Assembly (NCBI GenBank): GCA_963748485.1
Contig: CAVVJF010000009.1
Span: 124,001 to 188,000 of the forward strand
DNA: 64,000 nt
Source of the DNA: DASRWT01 sp963748485
Lineage (GTDB): Bacteria; Methylomirabilota; Methylomirabilia; Rokubacteriales; CSP1-6
Direction: 5' to 3'
Under the pieces are notes generated by a model. The model was given only the letters and a program-made list of their open reading frames with translations, made no database searches and was not told the DNA's origin. Below, in pieces: positions 35,788-44,600 of the stretch; position 1 is the stretch's first letter; each line of letters begins with the position of its first letter. The translations under genes and the position numbers were made by a program.

Positions 35788-35872
35788 GTGCGCGGCGGGA
35801 CGCGATTCGGCGCTTGTTCACGGCCCCGGCGCCGCCTTAGGATGAAAGGCCAACACTCAGGGAGGCCCGGCC

Positions 35873-36487
35873 ATGGTGAGCCCCGCGGCGGAGCTGCTGT
35901 ATCCGATGTTCCAGGACGCCCTGGAGATGCTGACCCTGACGCGCACCTGCTTCCTCGACCACGACCTGGAGGTGTTGAACACCGCCTCGGCTCTGGGCCG
36001 GAGTGTTCACAAGCGGGAGAACGAGCTGACCGAGGGCCTGCTGGCCGGTCCCCCTGAGGCCGAGCCTCTCCGATTCATTCCGTCCCACCTCGAGCGCATC
36101 GGCGATGCCCTGGAGAGCGTGGTGCGCTGCCTCCGCACGCGCGAGGACGAGGCGGCCGAGTTCACCGACCGCGGCGTCCGCGAGGTGCGCGAGCTGTTCG
36201 ACCGCGCCCAGGGCCTGCTCGAGTGCGCCCGCGACCTGACGCGCACCGGCAATCAGGTGCTGGCCCGGCACGTGGAGCTGGAGGCCATGCGCTTCCAGGA
36301 CGTGGCCAGCGGCTTTGCCTCCGCCCACGAGGAACGCCTCATCGAGGGGGTCTGCCTGCCCCGGGCTTCCTCGGCCTATCTGGCCATCCTGGACAACCTG
36401 CGCGAGGTCACCCGGCACTGCCGGCAAATCTCCCACCGAGTGGTGGCCAGCAGGGCGGCCGCGGCCGGACGGCTCCCCGGCCGCTAA
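35873..36487 (+). CDS. PhoU-like helical protein
   Basis: A 204-residue all-helical protein resembling the PhoU domain found alone or at the C-terminus of Na/phosphate cotransporters. Features are an acidic helix with FLDHDLEVLNTASALGRSVHKRENELTEG, the PSHLERIGDALESVVRC helix (about 69-85), which matches the conserved ERIGD of PhoU, and a second repeat ending ILDNLREVTRHCRQISHRV. PhoU proteins bind metal clusters and regulate phosphate uptake. No phosphate transporter is adjacent. A GGGAGG ribosome site precedes the ATG. Confidence 0.72.
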   Translation: MVSPAAELLYPMFQDALEMLTLTRTCFLDHDLEVLNTASALGRSVHKRENELTEGLLAGPPEAEPLRFIPSHLERIGDALESVVRCLRTREDEAAEFTDRGVREVRELFDRAQGLLECARDLTRTGNQVLARHVELEAMRFQDVASGFASAHEERLIEGVCLPRASSAYLAILDNLREVTRHCRQISHRVVASRAAAAGRLPGR

Positions 36488-36568
36488 GCCCCCGGTTCCA
36501 GGACGCTTCCAGACAGGGGAACGGTCCGAGCCTCTTCCGCGTCTTATTAGATGAGGAGGGCTCTGACA

Positions 36569-36976
36569 ATGCGACATCGGCCGATCGTGGGACTGCTGGC
36601 GGCGGTGGGGCTCGTCATGGGGCTCTCCGGCCCCCCCTCGGCTGCCGCGGGCCCTGCCGATCGCTGGAACGTGGACGGCAAGTTCCGGGTGGAAGCCCAC
36701 CCCATCCAGAAGAGCGGTCGCACCGCCATCAGCGGCTACGTCTATAACCTCACCTATCAGCACGCCCGTGTACGTCTCGAGCTCGAAGGGCTGGACGCCC
36801 AGGGCAACGTGATCGGCTTCCAGCAAGGCTTCGTGGACGACGTGGTCCCCCTGAGCGGTCGGGCCTACTTCGAGGTACCGGCGCGGATTCCCGGGGCCGT
36901 GGCCTACAAGGTCTTCATCCTCTGGTACGACTGGATCGGCGAGACCCGCGGCGACTTCGCCTCGCGCAAGTGGTGA
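36569..36976 (+). CDS. secreted beta-sandwich-like protein, paralogue 1 of 4
   Basis: A 135-residue protein with a Sec-type signal (PIVGLLAAVGLVMGLSG, cleavage near SAAAG). The roughly 100-residue mature domain has the pattern G.VYN...V.LELEGLDAQGNVIG....D.VPL.GRAYFEV, resembling FxLYD-type beta-sandwich domains. It is the most diverged of four tandem copies. Start ATG 36569 has a GGAGGG site; an upstream ATG (36551) overlaps that site. The stop shares one base with the next start. No known function. Confidence 0.72.
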   Translation: MRHRPIVGLLAAVGLVMGLSGPPSAAAGPADRWNVDGKFRVEAHPIQKSGRTAISGYVYNLTYQHARVRLELEGLDAQGNVIGFQQGFVDDVVPLSGRAYFEVPARIPGAVAYKVFILWYDWIGETRGDFASRKW

Positions 36977-37356
36977 TGACCCGGCGCGCGCTGCTCCTGC
37001 TGGCGCTGGCCCCGCTCGGCATCGGATGGGCCGGGCGGGCCCAGGCCCAGAGCGTCACCCCGGACAATGCCGCCCAGTACTTCCGAATCGAATCCCAGTC
37101 CGGCCTTGATCGGAATGGCCGGCCCAGCGTCTGGGGCTACATCTATAACTATCGCGGGCAGGGCAACGCCCGGGCCCGCATCTTGGTGGAAACGCTCGAC
37201 GCCTCCGGCCGCCCCGTGGCCCAGGAGATCGCCTACGTGGACACCGAGATCCCCCTCTTCAACCGCGCCTACTACGAGGTGCGGCCGAAGACGCCAGGGG
37301 CCTCGTACCGCGTGAGTATCTACTCCGCCGACTGGCACCGGACCGGCGGTACCTAG
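36976..37356 (+). CDS. secreted beta-sandwich-like protein, paralogue 2 of 4
   Basis: A 126-residue protein with a short Tat-like signal (MTRRALLLLALAPLG...AQA). The mature part has the shared core: FRIESQSGLDRNGRP, VWGYIYNYRG, ETLDASGRPV, YVDTEIPLFNRAYYEVRP and a final YSADW. It lies between paralogues 1 and 3 and is close in sequence to paralogue 3. Its ATG overlaps the preceding stop by one base, so translation is coupled. Confidence 0.72.
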   Translation: MTRRALLLLALAPLGIGWAGRAQAQSVTPDNAAQYFRIESQSGLDRNGRPSVWGYIYNYRGQGNARARILVETLDASGRPVAQEIAYVDTEIPLFNRAYYEVRPKTPGASYRVSIYSADWHRTGGT

Positions 37357-37378
37357 CGCGCCGCCCCTGGTCCGCACG

Positions 37379-37762
37379 ATGACCCGCCGCACCTTCCTGG
37401 CCCTGGCCGCGAGCCCGCTGCTGGCGGCCCTGCCCCATTCGGCCCGCGCGCAGAGCGTGACGGCCGAGGACGCCCCCAAGTTCTTCCGCGTGGAGGCGCA
37501 GCCCGGCACCGACAAGCAAGGCCGGCCCATCGTGTGGGGCCACGTGTACCTCTTTCGGAAGGGCCAGGGCAGCGCGAAGGTGCGCCTGCTCGTGGAAAGC
37601 CTCGATGCCGCCGGCCAGCCCGTGGCCAGCGAGATCGCCTACGTGGACAGCGAGGTGCCGCTCTACAACCGCTCCTACTTCGAGGTCCGCCCGCGGGTGC
37701 CCGCCCCCTCGTACCGCGTCACGGTCTACTCCGCCGACTGGGGCAAGATGGGCGGGCTGTGA
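37379..37762 (+). CDS. secreted beta-sandwich-like protein, paralogue 3 of 4
   Basis: A 127-residue protein with a Tat-like signal (MTRRTFLALAASPLLAALP...ARA). The mature core GRPIVWGHVY, VRLLVESLDAAGQPV, YVDSEVPLYNRSYFEVRP and YSADW follows paralogue 2 nearly throughout, so these two are the youngest duplicates. It lies 22 bp after paralogue 2 and overlaps paralogue 4 by GTGA. Confidence 0.72.
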   Translation: MTRRTFLALAASPLLAALPHSARAQSVTAEDAPKFFRVEAQPGTDKQGRPIVWGHVYLFRKGQGSAKVRLLVESLDAAGQPVASEIAYVDSEVPLYNRSYFEVRPRVPAPSYRVTVYSADWGKMGGL

Positions 37763-38151
37763 GCCTTCTGACCCGCCGCGCGCTCCTGGGCGGCCTGGCC
37801 GCGCTCGGCGCCGCGGGCTGCGCCGGCGCCAGCGGCACCGGCGGCGGGACGGGCGCGACCGGTCCCACGAACACCACCACGCAGCAATCCTTCCGCACCG
37901 AGGCCACGCCCGGCGTGGACCGCAAAGGCCGCCCGATCGTCTGGGGCTATGTCTACGGCGGCGGCGGCCGCCCGCGCCTCCGGCTGGAGACGCTCGACGC
38001 CACCGGCAAGCCCATCGCCGAGCAACTGGTCTACGTGGACCAGAACTTCGCCGGCGGCCGCGTCTACTACGAGGCGCGCCCCAACACGCCCGGGCCCGCC
38101 TACCGCGCGACGGTGGATTCGGTGATCTCGACGTTCAACGGGGCGCCGTAG
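37759..38151 (+). CDS. lipoprotein, paralogue 4 of 4
   Basis: A 130-residue protein starting at the GTG 37759. The leader LTRRALLGGLAALGAAGC has both a twin-arginine motif and a lipobox (AAGC), so it is probably a Tat-exported lipoprotein. A Gly/Thr/Ser-rich linker (GTGGGTGATGPTNTTT) follows, then the same core, GRPIVWGYVYGGGG...ETLDATGKPI...YVDQNF, with a shorter first loop. It ends 6 bp from the convergent HlyD gene. The cluster offers one membrane-anchored and three soluble versions of one domain. Confidence 0.72.
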   Translation: MSLLTRRALLGGLAALGAAGCAGASGTGGGTGATGPTNTTTQQSFRTEATPGVDRKGRPIVWGYVYGGGGRPRLRLETLDATGKPIAEQLVYVDQNFAGGRVYYEARPNTPGPAYRATVDSVISTFNGAP

Positions 38152-38157
38152 CAGGCA

Positions 38158-39483
38158 TCACCGCTCCCGCAGCGCCTCGTAGGTCCGGCGCAGCAGAGGG
38201 CTCAGCAGGAACTCGACGACTCGCCGTCGGCCGAGGTTGATCTCCACCGCGACCGCCATGCCCGGGGAGAGTCGGACCGTCTGACCATCCGCGTCGACCG
38301 TGTCTCGCTCCAGCCCTACTCGCGCCGTGTAGACGAGACCCGCGTTCTCGACCATGACCGCGTCGGGCGACACCGCAAGGATGGTGCCCGGGATGGTGCC
38401 GTAGCGAGTGAACGGAAACGTATCGACCTTGAGGGCGGCGGGCAGCCCGGCCCGGACGAAGCCCACGTCCTTGTTCTCGACCCAGGCTTCCACCTCGATG
38501 CCGCCGGCCGTCGGCACGATCACCATCAGCTGCTGCCCGGTGGCCACGACCGCCCCGATCGTATGGCTGGCGAGCTGCTGAACGATCCCGCCCGCCGGGG
38601 ACAGGATGCTTTGCACCGCGCGTCGCCGGGTCGCCTTGATCACCTCCTGGGCAAGCGAGCGCCTCCGGCTCTCCCATCCGACGAGCTCGGCGAACCGAGC
38701 GCTCCGGAACTCGCTTTCGAGGACTTCATAGTGAGCCTCCGCCTCGGCAAGCGCCGCTGCTTCCTGCTCACGGCGCTCCCGCTCGGCGGCGAGTTCCTGG
38801 ACCTTGTCGACTCGCCGCTCCTCCACTTCCAGAAACTGCAGCGTGGCCACGAACTGCCGCGCGAGCAGCGAGCGAAACGCGTCGGCGCGCTGGGTCTGGA
38901 TTTCCACGATGGTCTCCAGGCGTTCAACGTTCGCGGTCGCGGCCGCCAGGCCGGCCCGCCGCTGTCGGATCGCCAGCCCGGCCGCCTCGAGGCGACGCCG
39001 ATGCTCCGATCGCTGCGTATCGAGGAGGTGCCGATGGAGCGTGATCGCCTCGTCGCCCGCCGTGGGCGGTGGATCAAAGTCCGGCCGACCCGCGAGGAGA
39101 GCCTGCAGACGGACGGACTGGAGCTCCGCCTCCACGAGCTCCTGCGACAGCCGCACCTCGTCGGCATCGCTCGTGGTGGGATCGAGCTCCACAAGGACTT
39201 GGCCGCGCCGGACCGTGGCTCCCTCGCGGACGTGGACCACGCGGACCACGCCGGCGTCCGGGGCCTGGACGGTCTGGTTGCGGTCTCGTGGGACAATTCG
39301 GCCGCGCGCGACCGCGACCACATCGAGCGTCCCGATGCAGGCCCAGACCGTCGCGACGACGAGTACCGACACGATGGTGAGCCCGAGCACAACGGCGAGA
39401 CGGGACGCCGGGGCCACCCGCAGTCGCGCCCCCGGGGCCAAGAATTCGATCTCCTCTCGCCGCAGCCTGGGAGGATGATTCAT
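38158..39483 (-). CDS. HlyD family type I secretion periplasmic adaptor
   Basis: A 441-residue membrane fusion protein. A short cytoplasmic tail is followed by one membrane helix (LAVVLGLTIVSVLVVATVWACI, about 29-50), a lipoyl half (VQAPDAGVVRVVHVREGATVRRGQVLVELDP, in pieces from about 72), a long coiled-coil hairpin (about 115-275), the second lipoyl half and a beta domain ending with the typical PGMAVAVEINLGRRRVVEFLLSPLL. It bridges the inner-membrane ABC exporter and an outer-membrane TolC, which is not in the window. It overlaps the ABC gene by 4 bp. Confidence 0.93.
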   Translation of the reverse strand: MNHPPRLRREEIEFLAPGARLRVAPASRLAVVLGLTIVSVLVVATVWACIGTLDVVAVARGRIVPRDRNQTVQAPDAGVVRVVHVREGATVRRGQVLVELDPTTSDADEVRLSQELVEAELQSVRLQALLAGRPDFDPPPTAGDEAITLHRHLLDTQRSEHRRRLEAAGLAIRQRRAGLAAATANVERLETIVEIQTQRADAFRSLLARQFVATLQFLEVEERRVDKVQELAAERERREQEAAALAEAEAHYEVLESEFRSARFAELVGWESRRRSLAQEVIKATRRRAVQSILSPAGGIVQQLASHTIGAVVATGQQLMVIVPTAGGIEVEAWVENKDVGFVRAGLPAALKVDTFPFTRYGTIPGTILAVSPDAVMVENAGLVYTARVGLERDTVDADGQTVRLSPGMAVAVEINLGRRRVVEFLLSPLLRRTYEALRER

Positions 39484-41648
39484 CCCGACTCTCGAGCCGA
39501 ACGGCGTGGAGGCGACTCGGCTCCGAGCCCACGCTGCTCGCGATCGAGGTCGGCGAAGTATCCTCCTCGCGCGATGAGGTCGGCTGGATGCCCCTCCTCG
39601 ACGATGCGTCCGCCGTCCATCGCGATGACGTGGTCGGCCCGGCGCACGAGCGTGAGGCGGTGCGTGATGATGAGGACGGTTCGGCCCGCGCAGATCTCGT
39701 GCAGATTTCGATCGATCAGGCGCTCGGACTCGTAGTCGAGCGCACTCGTTGCCTCGTCCAGAATGAGGACGGCAGGGCCGGTGGCGAGGGCGCGCGCGAT
39801 GCCGATTCGCTGACGCTGCCCTCCCGACAGCAGGGCTCCGTGCTCACCGACCGGCGTCTCGTATCCGGCCGCCAGCCCGGCGATGAAGTCGTGCGCGCCC
39901 GCCAGCCGCGCGGCCGCAACGACCGCGTCCATCGGAAGGCCAGGATCCGCCCACGCAATGTTCTCCCGGATGGATCCCGTGAAGAGGGTGGTTTCCTGGG
40001 GCACCATCGCCACGTGACGCCGGAGCCATCCCGGGTTGCAGAGACATACATCGATTCCGTCGACCAGGATGCGTCCGCCCTGGGGGACGTAAAGACGTGC
40101 GATCAGCTTGGCTATGGTGCTTTTCCCGGAGCCCGAGGCCCCGACCATGCCCACGATCTGCCCCGGATTGATCCTGAACGACACGCTCGACAAGACGTTG
40201 GGCCCCTCGGGTCGGTACGCGAACGTCACGCCGTCGAACTCGACGCCGCCATGCGGACGGGCGACGCGGGGCATCGCCGCGCCAATCGCCACCTCCCGCG
40301 GGGCGTCGAGAAGATCGGCGATGCGTGCTACCCCGACCGAGGCCTGCTGAAACTCTTGACCGAGTTGGAACAGCCGGAGAATGGGCGCGGTCACTCGAGC
40401 CGCGAACATGTTGAAGGCCACCAGCTCCCCGATCGTCAGCTCACCCGCCATCACCGCCCGCGCGCCGACCCACAGGACCGCGAGGGCGACCACCTTGCCG
40501 AGCATCGCCGACACCTGACCGGCCAATTGGGCGATCTGCGCGGCTTGAAAGCCGGCGCTCGCCAGGCCGGCGAGCTGCTCGTCCCAGCGGCGCTCGAGCA
40601 GCGGCTCGACGGCGGTCGCCTTCACCGTCTCGATGCCACGGACGGTCTCCACCAGGAACGCGTGCGCCTCGGCTCCGCGCTGCGCGCGCTGATCCAGGGC
40701 CCGGCGCAGCAGCGGCATCACGACCAGCGAGAGACCTGCATAGAGGGGCAGGACTCCGATCACGATGCCCGTGAGCGGAGGACTGTAGAGGAGCATCACC
40801 CCGATGAACACGGCAGTCAGCAGCGCATCGACGATGGCCGTCAAGGGAGGCCCCGTCAGGAACTGGCGAATCGACTCCAGCTCGCGGATGCGCGCGACCG
40901 TATCCCCCGCGCGCCGCGCCTCGAAGTATCCGAGCGGCAGTCTCAGCACGTGACGGAAGACTTGCCCCCCAAGCTCCACGTCGATGCGATTGGTCGTGTG
41001 CGCGAACAGATACGTCCGGAGGCTCGCGAGGACGGTCTCGAAGAGCGTCAGCGCGAGCAGGCCGACGGCGATGACGTCCAGCGTCCCCAGACCCCTATGA
41101 ACCAGAACCTTGTCGATGACCACCTGCGTGCCGAGCGGGGAGAGGAGGCCCAGGATCTGCAGGACGAGGGACGCGACCAGCACCTGTGCCAGGGGGGCAC
41201 GGTAGCGCACGATGAACGGAAAGAACCACGAGAAGCCGAATCGCTGGGGGGGCGCGCTGGCCCGCGGCTTGGGCGCAAGGAGGATGACACGCCCCGACCA
41301 CACCGCTTCCAGGCCATCGCGACCGAGCACCGCAAAGCCCGGAGCGCCGGGCTCCTGGACGAGCACGCGAGCCTCATCCACGCGCACGAGGATCAGATAT
41401 CGCCCGTCATGGCACCCGATGAGCGCGGGGAGTGGGACGCGCGCCAGGCGATTCCAGCGCGTCATGCTCTCGCGGCCCTTGAGGCCCAGATGGGCGGCGG
41501 CCTGGATCAGGCCCGCGGCGGATCTACCGCCCCCCGTGGTGAAGCGCCGCTGAAGCTCTTCGGGATCGACGGCAAGGCCGTGATACCGCGCGATGACGGC
41601 AAGCCCCAGCAGTCCCGTCTCGGAGGCGCGCGTGGTGCCGGGTGGCAT
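39480..41648 (-). CDS. type I secretion ABC exporter with C39-like domain
   Basis: A 722-residue HlyB-type exporter. Residues 1-125 form a C39-peptidase-like domain, but where peptidases have Cys in DxGxxCL this protein has TGLLGLAVIARYHG. The catalytic Cys is absent, so it is a non-cleaving C39-like domain as in HlyB. Six membrane helices follow (about 150-430), then the ATPase with GASGSGKST (about 507), LSGGQRQR, Walker B VLILDEATSALD and the ITHRL switch. It exports an uncleaved substrate with a C-terminal signal, surely the RTX protein encoded 20 bp upstream. Confidence 0.94.
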   Translation of the reverse strand: MPPGTTRASETGLLGLAVIARYHGLAVDPEELQRRFTTGGGRSAAGLIQAAAHLGLKGRESMTRWNRLARVPLPALIGCHDGRYLILVRVDEARVLVQEPGAPGFAVLGRDGLEAVWSGRVILLAPKPRASAPPQRFGFSWFFPFIVRYRAPLAQVLVASLVLQILGLLSPLGTQVVIDKVLVHRGLGTLDVIAVGLLALTLFETVLASLRTYLFAHTTNRIDVELGGQVFRHVLRLPLGYFEARRAGDTVARIRELESIRQFLTGPPLTAIVDALLTAVFIGVMLLYSPPLTGIVIGVLPLYAGLSLVVMPLLRRALDQRAQRGAEAHAFLVETVRGIETVKATAVEPLLERRWDEQLAGLASAGFQAAQIAQLAGQVSAMLGKVVALAVLWVGARAVMAGELTIGELVAFNMFAARVTAPILRLFQLGQEFQQASVGVARIADLLDAPREVAIGAAMPRVARPHGGVEFDGVTFAYRPEGPNVLSSVSFRINPGQIVGMVGASGSGKSTIAKLIARLYVPQGGRILVDGIDVCLCNPGWLRRHVAMVPQETTLFTGSIRENIAWADPGLPMDAVVAAARLAGAHDFIAGLAAGYETPVGEHGALLSGGQRQRIGIARALATGPAVLILDEATSALDYESERLIDRNLHEICAGRTVLIITHRLTLVRRADHVIAMDGGRIVEEGHPADLIARGGYFADLDREQRGLGAESPPRRSARESG

Positions 41649-41667
41649 GGCGTTCGCTCGGGCACAA

Positions 41668-44600
41668 TCATGCGGTAAGCGTCGGAGGCTGCCAGTAGGC
41701 GGCCAGAACCGCTTCGACTTCCGCCGGCCGCGCTGCGGCGGCGGCGTCCCAGCTCAAGCCGGACGCCACGGAGTATTTCGCCATCGCCTGAACCAGCTGA
41801 TCGGCCTGGCCCGCCAGGAGTCGCCGCCCATCGCCCGCCTGTATCTCCTCGACTTGGAAAGCCGGGCCGCGATACCAATCCTGGACGGTCACGACGTCGG
41901 CGCTCGACCGGATGGCGAAGAGCAGATCGGACCCGCTCCGGCTGACGACGATGTCGAGCGCGCGCACGGTGGCATCGAGCACCAGACGATCCTGGTTTCC
42001 CGGCGTGCCGTTGCTCTCGTCGATGCGGTCCGCGCCGTCGCCGCGCTCGAAGTAGTAGAGGTCGTTGCCACCTCCGCCGGCGAGCCGGTCCGCGCCTCGC
42101 TTGCCCGACAGCGAGTTCGCCGCGTTGTTGCCGATCAAGGAATTGGCCAGGTCATTTCCCACCCCGGACACCGCGGCCGCCCCTGTCAGGACGAGATTCT
42201 CGACGTTCGCGCCCAGCGTGAAGCCGATGGACGCTTCGACGGTGTCCGTGCCCTGACCCGAAAGCTCCAGGATGGTGTCCCCGGCTTGGTCCACCACATA
42301 CGTGTCGTTGCCGGCGCCGCCCGCCATCGTGTCAGCGTCCGCGCCGCCGGTCAGTCGATTGGCCGCGCTGTTGCCCAGGAGAATATTCCGCAGCGCATTG
42401 CCCGTGCCGTTGATCGCGGCGGTGCCCGTCAACGTCAGGTTCTCGAAGTTCGCGCTCAGCGTGAGGCTGACCGCGCTCCGCACGGTATCGGTCCCCTGGC
42501 CGGCCGCTTCGATCACCTGATCGCCGGTGTTGTCCACCACGTACGTGTCATTGCCGGCGCCGCCCGACATCCGATCCGCCCCGCCACCGCCGTCGAGCAG
42601 GTTGGCCCCCGCGTTGCCGTCGAGCACGTTGGCCAGACTATTGCCGCTGCCGTTGACCGAAGCATTGCCCGTCAGCGTCAGGTTCTCGGTGTTCTGGGGT
42701 AGCGTGTAGCTCACGGAGCTCAACACGGTGTCCGCGCCGGCACCCGCCGCCTCGCTTATGCTGTCGGCCGCGGTGTCGACGACATAGGTATCGTCACCCA
42801 GACCGCCGTGCATGACATCGGCGCCGCTTCCCCCATCCAGCCGATCGTTCCCTCCCCAGCCATACAGCGCATCGTTGGCGGCGAAGCCATTCATCACATC
42901 GGGAGTGTCGTAGCCGTTCAGCACGTCAGGCCCCGCCGTGCCCTGCGGGCCCTGCGGCGTCTCCTGTTGCAGTACGGCGAGGTCCCAGACCGTTCCATCC
43001 GCGAACCGGGCCTCCTGTACCTGATAGTTGTGGGATCCCTCGAGAAACCACTGGTGCAGGCGCAGCGCGTCGGCGGCGCCGGCGATGCGCAGCACCAGGT
43101 CGTGCTGTTCTCTGGTTCTGGTGATCTCGTGCGGCGAGATCCCCGCCTCGAAGGCGATGCGATCGGTGGAAGGCCTCCACCAGTCGTTGTCGACAATGGT
43201 GTCGTGGCCCGACCCGCGTCCGAACACGTACGTGTCGCTGTCCAGCCCCGCCTCGAGCCGGTCGTCACCGGGGCCGCCGACCAGCGTATCGTCGCCGTTC
43301 TCCCCGTAGAGGGCGTCCCGTCCGGCGCCGCCCTCGAGACGATCGTTTCCCGCCGCCCCGGCGATGGTGTCGTCTCCGCCCTGTCCACGCAGGACGTCGT
43401 CGCTTCCAAATCCCATGATGCTGTCGGGACCGTCGGTCCCGCGCGTGACCATCTCCTTCAGCATGTCGACCGTCCACGCGCTGCCATCCGAGAATTCCAC
43501 CCGCTGCACCTGATACTCGTAGCCGAACCCCTCGACGAACCACCAGAAGAGGCGGATCTCGGCGGGGCTGTCCGCGATTCGAAGCACGAGATCGGAGCCA
43601 TCGCGCTGGACGAGGACGTCGCCCGGCGCGATCCCGGCCTCCATCCGAAGGACGTCGGTGCTCGGGAAGGCCCAGTCGTTGTCCTTGATGACGGTCAGGC
43701 CGGCGCCACGCCCAACAGCGTACACATCGTTGCCTCGCCCGCCATCGAGGGTGTCCGCGCCAGGGCCACTCTGGAGGGTGTCGTCGCCGTCATCTCCAAA
43801 GAGTCGGTCATCCCCCCACCCCCCGACGAGGTTGTCGTCGCCGGCCCCGCCATGGACCTCGTCGTTGCCTTCGCTTCCCTCCAGGCGATCGTCCCCCAGG
43901 CCTCCATGCACTTGGTCGTTTCCCGCTCCGCCGACGAGGTGGTCGTCCCCGTCATCGCCGGCAATCGTATCCGCACCCTCGTCACCGTAGACCAGATCCG
44001 CGTTGAGGCCGCCCGACAACACATCGTCACCGGCGCGGCCCTGGATCCCGTCTGCCGCATCCGTGCCCGCGATGGAGTCCGCCGCTGCCGTCCCTGTGAC
44101 CAGGGACTTGCCCGCGGAATCCATGAGCCATGGCAGCTCCGCGCCTTGCCCGCTGAATCCGTCTCGGAAGGCCGCATATCCCCATGTGTCTTCCCGGTCG
44201 AACGCACGTACCGAGCGCGCAAACTCGCTCAGGAGCACTCGCGCGGTGGCCGGATCGGACGCCAGCCGGGCCTGGAGCTCGCTCGAAACCTCCGACAGAT
44301 CAGCGCGTATGACCTGGGCAATCGGCTCCCATTGGAACGCGATCCGCTCGTACAGGGGCTTCAGGTGCGTCTGGACCATGAGCTCCGCATAGACGAGCTC
44401 GCGAATCTCGTTGTAGGCCTCGTGCAGGAGCGCGCGTGCCGGCTCGGCCGGATTGGGGCCCCAGCCACCGACGAACGGCTCTCCCGAAAACGCCTCGAGG
44501 ACGGCGAGACGGCGGGCGTCGATCACCGGGCCCCGGCTTGCCGGATCGAGCCCCGCGCTGCCGCTCCAATGGAAAAGGATCTGCTCCAGCGTGGCCGTTC

